In this document: positions 17,188 to 25,718 of the stretch, piece after piece
Layout of the letters: each line of letters begins with the position of its first letter
How positions within the stretch are numbered: position 1 is the first letter of the stretch
DNA from: JAVVEG01 sp032251455
GTDB lineage: Bacteria > Pseudomonadota > Gammaproteobacteria > Pseudomonadales > Pseudohongiellaceae
Reading direction: 5' to 3'
Assembly (NCBI GenBank): GCA_032251455.1
Contig: JAVVEG010000013.1
Span: forward strand, 42,621 to 106,620
Length of the DNA: 64,000 bases
Notes under the pieces: model-generated
Told to the model about the DNA's origin: nothing
Seen by the model: the letters and a program-made list of their open reading frames with translations, nothing else
Database searches by the model: none
Made by a program: the position numbers and the translations under genes

Positions 17188-17203
17188 TGGCACGGATAGT
17201 GCT
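17188..17203 (+). promoter_or_regulatory. Candidate sigma-54-type promoter upstream of cheW
   Basis: TGGCACGGATAGTGCT has a perfect -24 half (TGGCACG) and a -12 half GTGCT differing at one consensus T. GG and GC are 10 bases apart. It lies in the 112-base parP-cheW spacer, about 80 bases before cheW. No published promoter at this point is known to me, so this rests on sequence alone. Confidence 0.45.
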
Positions 17204-17283
17204 TTCTTATTGGCAGGTCGGGGTAAATCAGGTCAGATTCAAGCCCCAGGTGATGAATTTTTGACAGTTGGCGAGGATGAACA

Positions 17284-17763
17284 ATGGGTGAAGCAATCAC
17301 AAGCAACTCGAATGACAGCATGCTGCAATGGGTAACCTTCCAACTGAACAATGAAACCTATGGTGTCAATGTTATGGCAGTCAAGGAAGTGCTGCGGTTT
17401 GATTCCGTAGCCCCTGTGCCTGGCGCACCGGATTATGTCATGGGTATCATCAATATCAGGGGAACGGTGATTTCGGTTATCGATGCACGTAACCGATTCA
17501 ATTTGCCGCAGGTACCTCAGGATGAAAATACCCGCATAGTGATCCTTGAAATAAATCGTTATGTCATCGGCATGGTCGTGGACAGTGTCGCCGAGGTGGT
17601 TTATCTGCGTCAGTCAGAGATAGAAAGCCCGCCCAACACTGGCCAGGATGAGTCGGCCCGTTTCATTCAGGGGGTAAGCAACAAGAATGGACAACTGTTG
17701 ATACTTGTGGATATGAATAGCCTGCTCAGTGAAGAAGAGTTGTCTGAGCTGGATCAATACTGA
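17284..17763 (+). CDS. cheW: Chemotaxis coupling protein CheW
   Basis: Adaptor of 159 residues linking receptors to CheA. The whole protein is one CheW domain. Landmarks are QWVTFQLNNETYGVNVMAVKE, the PDYVMGIINIRGTVISVIDAR core, and VGMVVDSVAEVV-type strands. It follows a 112-base gap after parP holding a possible RpoN-type site. A hairpin follows its stop at 17779-17800. Confidence 0.97.
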   Translation: MGEAITSNSNDSMLQWVTFQLNNETYGVNVMAVKEVLRFDSVAPVPGAPDYVMGIINIRGTVISVIDARNRFNLPQVPQDENTRIVILEINRYVIGMVVDSVAEVVYLRQSEIESPPNTGQDESARFIQGVSNKNGQLLILVDMNSLLSEEELSELDQY

Positions 17764-17778
17764 TTTCAACAGCCGGCA

Positions 17779-17800
17779 GCTTCATCCGGGTAGATGAAGC
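17779..17800 (+). other. Hairpin between cheW and the DUF2802 gene
   Basis: GCTTCATC, a six-base loop CGGGTA, and GATGAAGC form a perfect 8-bp stem. The adjoining GCAAGCTTGC (17799-17808) is a separate palindrome. There is no T-run after the stem, so it is not a standard terminator. It may affect mRNA stability or partial termination after cheW. Confidence 0.5.
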
Positions 17801-17829
17801 AAGCTTGCTGTGCACAGGAGTACCTGAAG

Positions 17830-18237
17830 ATGTCAATGAATCTGCTATTGCCAGTATTAGTCGTGCTCAGTCTGTTGCCGGCCTCAATGGCTCTGTTTTA
17901 TGCCCGTCGCTGCTGGCTGCAGACAAGGCGCTTGGAGACTGAATTGCGCAATAGCAATGAACGCCTCGAGAAATCGATAAAGATGATGCTGTTCATGCAG
18001 AAATGCCTGCGCAGCCTGCAACAGCAGACAGTGGAGGCAGGACGCAAGCTCAGGCAGACCAGCAGCCGGCAACAGGAGCTCGAAACCCGTGATTTCAACA
18101 ATGTTGCCTATCTTCATGCCAGTAAACTGGTCAGGATGGGAGCGGACTCCGAGGAATTGATCAACAACTGCGGTCTGTCTCCAGCTGAAGCCCGGCTTCT
18201 GGCCATGATGCATGAGGGTCAGAAAGGCAGGGCTTGA
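17830..18237 (+). CDS. DUF2802 membrane/coiled-coil protein of the chemotaxis operon
   Basis: Protein of 135 residues. One N-terminal transmembrane helix (about 5-26) is followed by a long Gln/Arg/Glu-rich coiled coil (about 30-95) and a small helical C-terminus (KLVRMGADSEELINNCGLSPAEARLL) resembling a helix-turn-helix-like DUF2802 domain. ATG 17830 is 9 bases after CAGGAG; a frame from 17794 lacks such a site. The same kind of protein follows cheW in Pseudomonas. Its function is unknown. Confidence 0.85.
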   Translation: MSMNLLLPVLVVLSLLPASMALFYARRCWLQTRRLETELRNSNERLEKSIKMMLFMQKCLRSLQQQTVEAGRKLRQTSSRQQELETRDFNNVAYLHASKLVRMGADSEELINNCGLSPAEARLLAMMHEGQKGRA

Positions 18238-18290
18238 TTCTCCAATCCTCGCTGCAGTCTGGCTTTCCGCATTTGCTGCGGTTTCTCAGG

Positions 18291-18296
18291 TATAAT
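18291..18296 (+). promoter_or_regulatory. -10 element of probable ccmA operon promoter
   Basis: A perfect TATAAT lies 37 bases before the ccmA start. No good -35 hexamer stands 16-18 bases upstream. A small GC hairpin (CCGCA-TTTGC-TGCGG, 18267-18281) followed by TTTCT precedes it and could weakly terminate the che operon. Confidence 0.45.
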
Positions 18297-18333
18297 CTGC
18301 CGGCTTTGATCATTCGTTGCCGGAAACCACTTT

Positions 18334-19017
18334 ATGCGTACACCCAGCACCACACAATCCAGGTCTGCACCTGAGACCGGAGTCCTGCGTGCGCAGCAAC
18401 TTTATTGTGAGCGTGATGACCGTGTACTGTTTGCCGGCCTGGATTTTGCCCTGCAGCCGGGGGAATTGCTGCAAGTCAAAGGCAGTAACGGCAGTGGCAA
18501 AACCACGCTGTTGCGAATTATCTGTGGTCTCAACGATAACTTTGAAGGCGCTCTTTTCTGGCAGCAGCAGCCGCTGCCGGAAGTGCGGGAAGAATTTCTG
18601 GCCTCATTGCTTTACATAGGCCACAAGGTCGGCGTCAACAAGGTCTTGAGTCCACGCGAAAATCTGCGCTGGAGTACAAGCCTGCAGGCCGGTACGCGCA
18701 CTCTTGGCATCGAGGAGGCGCTGGCACTGACAGGCCTGGCCGGTTATGAAGATGTGCCTTGTCATAATCTGTCTGCAGGCCAACAACAGCGGGTTTCCCT
18801 GGCTCGACTGCATCTCAGCCAGGCCTGTCTGTGGGTTCTGGATGAGCCATTTACCACGCTTGATGTCCATGGTGTCGCTGCGCTGGAGGCATTGCTGGAT
18901 GAACATGTCAGGGCGGGCGGTATGGCTCTGGTCACGACGCATCACCGCCTTCAGCTTGCCTGTTCGATACGTGAACTGAACCTGGATACAGCCAGCACTC
19001 AGGGAGAAGTGGTATGA
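18334..19017 (+). CDS. ccmA: Cytochrome c maturation ABC ATPase CcmA
   Basis: ATP-binding subunit (227 residues) of the CcmAB complex that releases holo-CcmE from CcmC/CcmD in System I. Walker A GSNGSGKTT, signature LSAGQQQRVSLARL and Walker B LWVLDEP are visible. Its stop overlaps the ccmB start by four bases (ATGA). It begins the ccmABCDEFGHI block, which follows the che genes as in Pseudomonas. Confidence 0.97.
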   Translation: MRTPSTTQSRSAPETGVLRAQQLYCERDDRVLFAGLDFALQPGELLQVKGSNGSGKTTLLRIICGLNDNFEGALFWQQQPLPEVREEFLASLLYIGHKVGVNKVLSPRENLRWSTSLQAGTRTLGIEEALALTGLAGYEDVPCHNLSAGQQQRVSLARLHLSQACLWVLDEPFTTLDVHGVAALEALLDEHVRAGGMALVTTHHRLQLACSIRELNLDTASTQGEVV

Positions 19018-19718
19018 GGTCCGGAGCAGGGCAGGCGCCGCCAGTCAGTACCTTGAATGCCTTTCGTGCAACCTTGAAGCGAGACCTGTTGATTGCGCTC
19101 AAGCGTCGCAATGATATGTTGAATCCGATCATGTTCTTTCTGATTGTGGTGGCTCTTTTTCCATTGGGCATTTCACCGGATCCCCAGGTGTTGTCACCCA
19201 TTTCAGCTGGAGCAGTGTGGGTTTCAGCGCTGCTCGCCTCGATGCTTTCCCTGGACAACCTGTATCGTGCCGATTATGAGGATGGTTCGCTGGAGCAGTT
19301 GCTGCTTTGCTCCCAGCCACTTTATTTTCTGGTGCTGGCCAAGAATCTGGCCCACTGGCTGGTCAGCGGCCTGCCGGTCGTGCTGATTTCACCGATTCTG
19401 GCCTATATGCTTTATCTGCCGGCAGAAGCCTATCCTGTGCTGATGCTCAGTCTGTTGTTGGGCACCCCGATTCTGAGTCTGTTCGGTTCAATTGGCGTTG
19501 CACTGACCGTTGGGCTGGGCAGCCGGGGATTGATCCTGGCGGTCATTGTTTTGCCGCTGAGTACCCCGGTGCTTATAATTGGCGCCAAGGCCGTGACTGA
19601 TGCCATGCTGGGGCTGCCGGTCGGTTCTCATCTGGCCATGCTGGGGGCGGTGCTGGCACTTTCCTTGAGTCTGGCACCAATGGCCTCTGCTGCGGCGCTC
19701 AAGATCAGTGTGCAGTGA
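19014..19718 (+). CDS. ccmB: Cytochrome c maturation membrane protein CcmB
   Basis: Permease-like partner of CcmA, 234 residues with about six transmembrane helices. The N-terminus contains the conserved RDLLIALKRRNDMLNPIMFF, and GAVWVSALLASMLSLDNLYRADYEDG is typical. The ATGA overlap with ccmA implies coupling. A 156-base spacer precedes ccmC. Confidence 0.96.
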   Translation: MRSGAGQAPPVSTLNAFRATLKRDLLIALKRRNDMLNPIMFFLIVVALFPLGISPDPQVLSPISAGAVWVSALLASMLSLDNLYRADYEDGSLEQLLLCSQPLYFLVLAKNLAHWLVSGLPVVLISPILAYMLYLPAEAYPVLMLSLLLGTPILSLFGSIGVALTVGLGSRGLILAVIVLPLSTPVLIIGAKAVTDAMLGLPVGSHLAMLGAVLALSLSLAPMASAAALKISVQ

Positions 19719-19874
19719 CGGGTGAAGGCTGAATGGTGACCGACAAGCACGACAACAAGTCGGTTTGATTCGCTTGACAGGTAAAGAAAGAGTTACAATC
19801 CGTAACAGGGATGATCGGTCGGCCTGTGCTATATTCAAGACGTTTTTTTGCTGATTCATCAATGAGAAAGAGCT

Positions 19875-20621
19875 ATGTGGCTTTGGTTTTCCAAATTGGG
19901 TTCACCCCGCTGGTTTTATGAGCTGTCCAGCAAGTGGTTACCGTGGTTGATCGTCATCATGACTATACTGATGGTGACCGGTATAGTCTGGGCCTTGCTG
20001 TTTGTGCCGGAAGATTACCAGCAGGGACATACCATTCGCATCATGTATATCCATGTCCCCATTGCGGCCATCTCCCTGAGCCTGTTTCCGCTGATGGCTG
20101 TGGCCGGGGCCATTACCCTGGTGTGGAAAATGAAGCTTGCCGATATGGTGGCCAAGGCCTGTGCGCCCATCGGCCTCTGGTTTACCGGCCTGGCACTGGC
20201 TTCGGGTGCCATTTGGGGAGATCTGATCTGGGGCACCTGGTGGGCCTGGGATGCCCGGTTGACCTCGTTGTTGATCCAGTTTTTCCTCTTTGTCGGCGTG
20301 GTTGCCCTGCGCTCCGCCATAGAAAGTCCAGATGCGGCCGCCAGGGCCTGTGCCATCTTGTCGATCGTGGGCGCAATCAATGTCCCCATCATCAAATATT
20401 CAGTAAACTGGTGGAACACCCTGCATCAACCAGCCAGCAGTTTCTCTACCGACCCGGTGTCACCCAATCCACCGGAAATCTGGGTCCCGCTGTTCATCAT
20501 GTTTTTTGCTGTGTATCTGTTCATGGTCATCACCCTGATCCTGCGTACCCGGGTTGAAATACTGCAGCGTGAAAGACGATCACAATGGGTGATGGATCTG
20601 GTGGCCGGATCAGGCTCTTAG
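19875..20621 (+). CDS. ccmC: Heme exporter/CcmE loading protein CcmC
   Basis: Membrane protein of 248 residues with six transmembrane helices that attaches heme to CcmE. The tryptophan-rich periplasmic motif LIWGTWWAWDARLTS and flanking conserved histidines (IMYIHVP and the NTLHQP loop) are diagnostic. GAGAAAGAG precedes ATG 19875. The 156-base upstream gap contains a TTGACA with a poorly spaced -10, so a second promoter is unproven. Confidence 0.97.
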   Translation: MWLWFSKLGSPRWFYELSSKWLPWLIVIMTILMVTGIVWALLFVPEDYQQGHTIRIMYIHVPIAAISLSLFPLMAVAGAITLVWKMKLADMVAKACAPIGLWFTGLALASGAIWGDLIWGTWWAWDARLTSLLIQFFLFVGVVALRSAIESPDAAARACAILSIVGAINVPIIKYSVNWWNTLHQPASSFSTDPVSPNPPEIWVPLFIMFFAVYLFMVITLILRTRVEILQRERRSQWVMDLVAGSGS

Positions 20622-20640
20622 TGGAATGAAGGAGAAAGCG

Positions 20641-20865
20641 ATGAGTGGTATCCAGTTTTCAAGTCTTGGTGAATTCCTGCTGATGGGGAAATATACTTTC
20701 CATGTCTGGTCGGTTTATTTCCTGTTTGCAGTCCTGGTGGCAGCCAACCTGATTACCCCATTGCGGCAGAAAAAAATCTTCATCGCCGAGCAGAAACGCA
20801 GGGCAAGACGAGACCAGACTATTGCAGGTGCCACAGGTGCCGAGCAGGCAGGAGTAAAGTCATGA
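20641..20865 (+). CDS. ccmD: Heme exporter protein CcmD
   Basis: Small single-helix protein (74 residues) that helps release holo-CcmE. SSLGEFLLMGKYTFHVWSVY precedes the transmembrane helix, and a basic C-terminus follows; the pattern is typical. I chose ATG 20641, six bases after GGAG, over an in-frame ATG at 20626. Its stop overlaps the ccmE start by four bases. Confidence 0.94.
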   Translation: MSGIQFSSLGEFLLMGKYTFHVWSVYFLFAVLVAANLITPLRQKKIFIAEQKRRARRDQTIAGATGAEQAGVKS

Positions 20866-21323
20866 AGCCACATCGTCGGAAAAAGCTGAGTATCATTGTC
20901 TTCATCGCCTCAGGACTGGCAATTGCCATTGGTCTGTCCCTGTATGCGCTGAGCAATAACATCGACCTGTTTTTCACCCCCACCCAGGTTTATGCAGGGG
21001 AGGTTACTCCCGGCCAGCGTATTCGCATAGGGGGCATGGTCAAGGAGGGCTCTGTCAACCAGGATGAAGATTCCCTGGCAGTCAGTTTTATTGCCACTGA
21101 CTACAACAACGATCTTCGGGTTCATTATGAAGGGATACTTCCCGATCTGTTTCGTGAAGGGCAGGGGGTAGTGGCCGAAGGCATGCTCAGTCCGCAGGGA
21201 GTGTTTACCGCATCCCGGGTATTGGCCAAACATGACGAAAATTACATGTCGGTGGAAGTGAAGGCTGCACTGGATGCGGCGGCAAGGGATACTGCCGCGC
21301 CAGCAGCAAGAGAGGGTTATTGA
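20862..21323 (+). CDS. ccmE: Periplasmic heme chaperone CcmE
   Basis: Heme chaperone of 153 residues that carries heme covalently from CcmC to CcmF. An N-terminal anchor helix (about 9-31) is followed by an OB-fold domain. His124, the covalent heme ligand, and Tyr128 lie in LAKHDENYM. The C-terminal tail is Ala-rich. Start and stop overlap neighbouring genes. Confidence 0.97.
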   Translation: MKPHRRKKLSIIVFIASGLAIAIGLSLYALSNNIDLFFTPTQVYAGEVTPGQRIRIGGMVKEGSVNQDEDSLAVSFIATDYNNDLRVHYEGILPDLFREGQGVVAEGMLSPQGVFTASRVLAKHDENYMSVEVKAALDAAARDTAAPAAREGY

Positions 21324-23308
21324 TGATACCGGAACTGGGCCAGTTATCACTCATTCTTGCTTTTGGGCTGTGTCTGATACTGGGTACGCTGCCCCTGATC
21401 GGAGCAAGCCAGGGTAAGCTGCTGTGGATTGGTCTGGCGCGACCACTGACAGCAGGCATTTTTGTGTTCTTGAGTTTGAGCCTGTTGATCCTCGGCTATG
21501 CCTTCGTGGTGGATGATTTTTCTGTGTTGTTTGTTGCCCAGCATTCCAACAGCATGCTGCCCCTGCAGTACAAGATAACTGCGGTGTGGGGCGGGCATGA
21601 AGGTTCCTTTTTGTTCTGGACCTGGATGCTGAGTGCCTGGATGCTGGCGGTGAGTATTTTCAGCAAATCCATGCCCGATGAGTTTGTGGCCAGGGTGCTG
21701 GGTATCATGGGACTTATTGGTGTGGGTTATACCTTGTTCATGCTGGCTACTTCCAACCCGTTTGATCGGGTATTGCCCTTGTCTCCCCCGGATGGGGCTG
21801 ACCTGAATTCAGCCTTGCAGGATTTTGGTTTCATCATACATCCTCCTTCCCTGTACATGGGTTATGTTGGTTTTTCGGTGGTGTTTGCCTTTGCCATCGC
21901 GGCATTGTTGAGCGGCCGGCTGGATTCAGCCTGGGCACGCTGGTCCCGTCCCTGGGCCAATGCAGCCTGGGCGATTCTGACCATAGGTATCGCGCTGGGC
22001 TCCTGGTGGGCCTATTACGAACTTGGTTGGGGTGGCTGGTGGGCCTGGGATCCGGTGGAAAACCCACCCATGATTACCTGGTTGCTGGGCACCGCCCTGG
22101 TGCACTCTCTGGCGGTAACCGAGAAGCGCGGCGTGTTCAAAAGCTGGACTGTGCTGCTCGCTATTCTGGCTTTCGCCGGCAGTTTGCTGGGAACCTTCAT
22201 TACCCGCTCGGGCTTGTTGACTTCGGTGCATGCCTTTGCCAGCGATCCAACCCGTGGCATTTATATTCTGGCCTTCCTGGTGCTGGTAATAGGTGGTTCA
22301 CTGGTACTCTTTGCGGTAAGGGCACCACTGATGAAAAGCAATTTTGGCTTTGGCGCCTTCTCCCGGGAATTGTTTCTGCTGGTCAATAATATCATCCTGG
22401 TCGTGGCCAGTGCGGCCATTCTGCTGGGGACGCTTTATCCGATGGTGTATCAGGCACTCAGCGGGGGTGAGCTGCTTTCTGTGGGGCCACCTTATTTCAA
22501 TTTCATTTTTGTCCCCTTGATGGCCTTGTTGGTTGTCTGTCTTGGACTGGGTACAGTCAGTCGCTGGAAGAAGACCTCACCGGATTACCTGCGGCAGCAA
22601 TTATTGCGGGTGTGCATGGCCAGTATCGGGCTTGGTTTGTTGCTGCCATTGATCATTACCTTTGAAATTTCCCTGGCGGCAATCATAACCGTCGCGTTGA
22701 GCAGTTGGATTGTGCTGGTCATGCTCAAGGACCTTTCCGGCAAGGTTGCCAATAAAGCGAGCAAGCTGGCTGGCTTGCGCAGCCTCACTCCCAGCTACTG
22801 GGGAATGCAACTGGCCCATCTGGGTTTTGCTGTCACGGTGGCTGGTGCAGGGTTGACCAGTATCTACAGCATTGAAAAAAGTGTTCTGCTGCAACCTGGG
22901 CAGTCGGTGGAGCTGGGCCGCTATGAGTTCAACTTTGCTGGCACCAATTCGGAACCGGGTCCAAATTATTTTGCCGAAAAAGCCAGTTTTCAGGTGTATC
23001 GCGATGGCAGTTACTATCGTGAATTGAATCCGGAAAAACGGCTTTACCCGGCCAGCGGTTCGCCGTCTACGGAGATGGCCATCGATGCCGGTTTTTTCCG
23101 GGATCTGTTCATCACTCTGGGTGATTCACGGGCCAATGGTGCCTGGTCAATGACAATTTATATCAAGCCTTTCGTGCGCTGGGTCTGGCTGGGTTCCTTG
23201 TTGATGGCATTTGGCGGTGTTCTGGCGGTGACGGACAAGCGGTATCGAAAATTACGTGAACGCAATCGGCAACCGGTAATTGAATCCGGTATTCAGGCAA
23301 CGGCATGA
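21323..23308 (+). CDS. ccmF: Cytochrome c heme lyase subunit CcmF
   Basis: Large membrane protein (661 residues, about 15 transmembrane helices) that ligates heme to apocytochrome c. The motif GGWWAWDPVENPPMITWLLG and conserved membrane histidines (for example in the HPPSLYMGYVG region) mark the family. ATG 21323 overlaps the ccmE stop by one base; a TTG three bases earlier is less likely. Complete. Confidence 0.98.
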   Translation: MIPELGQLSLILAFGLCLILGTLPLIGASQGKLLWIGLARPLTAGIFVFLSLSLLILGYAFVVDDFSVLFVAQHSNSMLPLQYKITAVWGGHEGSFLFWTWMLSAWMLAVSIFSKSMPDEFVARVLGIMGLIGVGYTLFMLATSNPFDRVLPLSPPDGADLNSALQDFGFIIHPPSLYMGYVGFSVVFAFAIAALLSGRLDSAWARWSRPWANAAWAILTIGIALGSWWAYYELGWGGWWAWDPVENPPMITWLLGTALVHSLAVTEKRGVFKSWTVLLAILAFAGSLLGTFITRSGLLTSVHAFASDPTRGIYILAFLVLVIGGSLVLFAVRAPLMKSNFGFGAFSRELFLLVNNIILVVASAAILLGTLYPMVYQALSGGELLSVGPPYFNFIFVPLMALLVVCLGLGTVSRWKKTSPDYLRQQLLRVCMASIGLGLLLPLIITFEISLAAIITVALSSWIVLVMLKDLSGKVANKASKLAGLRSLTPSYWGMQLAHLGFAVTVAGAGLTSIYSIEKSVLLQPGQSVELGRYEFNFAGTNSEPGPNYFAEKASFQVYRDGSYYRELNPEKRLYPASGSPSTEMAIDAGFFRDLFITLGDSRANGAWSMTIYIKPFVRWVWLGSLLMAFGGVLAVTDKRYRKLRERNRQPVIESGIQATA

Positions 23309-23384
23309 GCCATTCAGCAATGATGCCAAGTGGATCGGGTGTGGTTGTTCAAGCAAGTGGCTGTGAAGGAGGTCAGTTGTCATC

Positions 23385-23927
23385 ATGTTGCGATTGAAAC
23401 TGTTTCTGCCGGTCATCATCTTTCTGGTCATGGCGGCAGCCCTGTGGCGAGGGCTTTATCTGGACAGCAGAACCCTGCCTTCGGTGCTGATAGATAAACC
23501 CCTGCCGGAATTTTCGCTGCCGACCTTGGAAGTAGGCCAACGCCTGGTCAGCAAGCAGGATTTGCCGGACGAACCATTCCTGCTCAATATCTGGGGCAGT
23601 TACTGCCTGCCCTGCCTGCAGGAAAATCCGATTTTCATGGCGGCAGCCGAGGCAGACATCATTCCGATCATCGGCATCAATTACAAGGATAGCAATCCCG
23701 CGGCAGAACGCTGGCTGGATGAAAATGGCAATCCCTTTACCTTCAGCGTGGTTGATGCCGAGGGGCGTCTGGGCATTGATCTGGGTGTCTACGGTGCGCC
23801 TGAAACGTTCCTGGTGGATGCGCAGGGGGTGATCCGCTACAAACATATCGGTGTGATTGATTACCGTTCCTGGGAAGATGAAATAATGCCTGCAATCGCT
23901 GAGCTAAGGCAGGAGTCCGATAACTGA
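23385..23927 (+). CDS. ccmG: Thiol-disulfide oxidoreductase CcmG (DsbE)
   Basis: Membrane-anchored thioredoxin-like protein of 180 residues that reduces apocytochrome c cysteines. After an N-terminal anchor (about 5-22), the active site reads Trp-Gly-Ser-Tyr-Cys74-Leu-Pro-Cys77. Tyr replaces the Trp usually found before the first Cys. The GVYGAPETFLVD cis-proline loop is intact. AAGGAGG lies 12 bases before ATG 23385. The stop overlaps ccmH. Confidence 0.96.
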   Translation: MLRLKLFLPVIIFLVMAAALWRGLYLDSRTLPSVLIDKPLPEFSLPTLEVGQRLVSKQDLPDEPFLLNIWGSYCLPCLQENPIFMAAAEADIIPIIGINYKDSNPAAERWLDENGNPFTFSVVDAEGRLGIDLGVYGAPETFLVDAQGVIRYKHIGVIDYRSWEDEIMPAIAELRQESDN

Positions 23928-24412
23928 TGCGCTTCATGCTGCTGGTCTTGCTGACTGTCCTGTATTTTCCGATAACGACACTGGTGTCGCCGGCAATGGC
24001 AGCGGTTGATGTCTATGAGTTCGAGACTGACGAACAGCAGCAACGTTTTCGGCGTCTGTCTGATGAATTTCGTTGCCCCATGTGCCAAAACACCAGCCTG
24101 ACCGGGTCGACAGGAGGAGTTGCCGAGGACCTGCGCCGGGAGATTTACCGGATGATCGTGGCGGGCGAAACCGATCAGCAAATTGAACAGTTCATGTTCG
24201 AGCGTTACGGCGATTTTATTTTTTATCGCCCGCGATTGACCCTGGAAACCGTGCTGCTGTGGTTTGGACCTTTGCTGTTCCTGATCATTGGTGGCATTGT
24301 CATAGTCCGCATAGCCCGCAGTTCTCGTTCCAGCAACGAAGAGGATGCGCAGGCATTGCCACCTGAAGAGCAGGAACGTTTGCGTGATCTGCTGAAGAAA
24401 ATGGGGAATTGA
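23927..24412 (+). CDS. ccmH: Cytochrome c maturation protein CcmH
   Basis: Thiol protein (161 residues) that holds apocytochrome c for CcmF. A signal peptide (about 1-26) precedes the domain with Cys50 and Cys53 in FRCPMCQNTSL, followed by a C-terminal transmembrane helix (about 105-125). It corresponds to the short CcmH of Pseudomonas, with the TPR part encoded separately as ccmI. ATG 23927 overlaps the ccmG stop. Confidence 0.96.
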   Translation: MRFMLLVLLTVLYFPITTLVSPAMAAVDVYEFETDEQQQRFRRLSDEFRCPMCQNTSLTGSTGGVAEDLRREIYRMIVAGETDQQIEQFMFERYGDFIFYRPRLTLETVLLWFGPLLFLIIGGIVIVRIARSSRSSNEEDAQALPPEEQERLRDLLKKMGN

Positions 24413-24413
24413 T

Positions 24414-25673
24414 TTGTTCTGGTTGATAGCTGTACTGCTGATACTGTTGGCCTCTCTTTTTGTATTGGTCCCGCTTTGGCGTTTACTGAACAAGGCTGGC
24501 ACCGATCAGTCCGATATCCAGAACAGCGTCAATCTGGGTATTTATCGGGAACGTCTTGAAGAACTGGAACAGGAATTGACCCAGGGCAACCTGGATGAAA
24601 ACCAGTTCAATACCAGCAAGCATGAACTTGAGCGCTTGTTACTGGTGGATGTGAGCAACACGGACGAGCCTGCCTCTCTCTCTGCCACTGCCACTGCCAC
24701 TGCCGCTGCAAGCTGGAAAAGCCCGGTGGGTCTGGTGCCGCTGCTGGCTGTCATGCTGTTGCCGGTATTGACCTGGGTAGCCTATGAGCAATGGGGTTTT
24801 CGCACCGAGCTTGAACTGAGAGAACTGAACAATCTGACCCTGGCAGCCCAGGAAAACCCCGAGCAGGCATTGAGCGTAGTCTATCAGTTGACGGATTTCA
24901 TCGATGCCAACCGCGACAGCGGCTGGGCCTGGTATTTTCTGGCGCAGAATCTGTCAGTGCTGGGACAATATCAGGAAGTGTCGGTCGCGTTGCGACGCGC
25001 CAGTGAATTGATCGAACAGGATCAGGACAAGGCTTTTTTGTTGGCACGCCTGGCCCTCAATGACTACTTGCTGGCAGACAGGAAAATGACGCCGCAGATA
25101 CAGGATCTGATCGAGCAGGTCAGGCGGCTTGACCCGGCACAACCGTATATCCTGCAGATTCTGGCGGTGGAAGCGGAAAACCAGAATGATCCCCAGGCGG
25201 CCATTACCTATTGGCGACGCTTGCTGCAGCTTGCAGCATCAAGCGAGGAAAGGGATTTTTTACAGGAACACATTGCGACCCTGCAGGCAAGTATAGCCGT
25301 ACAGGGTGGACAGGAGGAGACGCTTTCCGGTCCGGTAATCGATGTCCAGGTCAGCCTGGCTCCAGGGTTGGAGCTGGCACCGCAAACCCGTGTGTTTGTT
25401 TCGGCATTGGGCGCTGATGGCACAGGCCAACCGCTGGCGGCCAAGGTGCTGACCGTTGCCGAATTGCCGGCAACTGTGCGGCTGGATAATTCCTCTGCTG
25501 TTGGCCCCAGAAATCTGGCTTCGGCGGATATGGTGTATATTGTGGCCACGGCCTCGATGAGTGGAACCGCCAATGTACAGGCAGGGGATTATCAGGTCCG
25601 CTCGGATGGGTTTCAACATGCCGGTACTCATGCGATCATAGAGCTGGAAATCAAGGATCAGGTACAGCCCTGA
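24414..25673 (+). CDS. ccmI: Cytochrome c biogenesis TPR protein CcmI (CycH)
   Basis: Apocytochrome c chaperone of 419 residues. Two N-terminal transmembrane helices (about 1-20 and 103-123) flank a cytoplasmic loop with a leucine-zipper-like NLGIYRERLEELEQEL. TPR-like helices span about 135-290 and a beta-rich domain follows. Start is TTG 24414, one base after the ccmH stop. The loop contains a GCCACT triplicate (24684-24701). Last gene of the ccm block. Confidence 0.93.
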   Translation: MFWLIAVLLILLASLFVLVPLWRLLNKAGTDQSDIQNSVNLGIYRERLEELEQELTQGNLDENQFNTSKHELERLLLVDVSNTDEPASLSATATATAAASWKSPVGLVPLLAVMLLPVLTWVAYEQWGFRTELELRELNNLTLAAQENPEQALSVVYQLTDFIDANRDSGWAWYFLAQNLSVLGQYQEVSVALRRASELIEQDQDKAFLLARLALNDYLLADRKMTPQIQDLIEQVRRLDPAQPYILQILAVEAENQNDPQAAITYWRRLLQLAASSEERDFLQEHIATLQASIAVQGGQEETLSGPVIDVQVSLAPGLELAPQTRVFVSALGADGTGQPLAAKVLTVAELPATVRLDNSSAVGPRNLASADMVYIVATASMSGTANVQAGDYQVRSDGFQHAGTHAIIELEIKDQVQP

Positions 25674-25718
25674 CTCTTCAACAAGCATCGCAACTAGCTG
25701 ATGATAGACAGGATATCC

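Noticed and set aside
19774..19799. TTGACA followed by TACAAT upstream of ccmC
   Set aside because: Hexamers look good but the spacer is only 14 bases, too short for a standard sigma-70 promoter.
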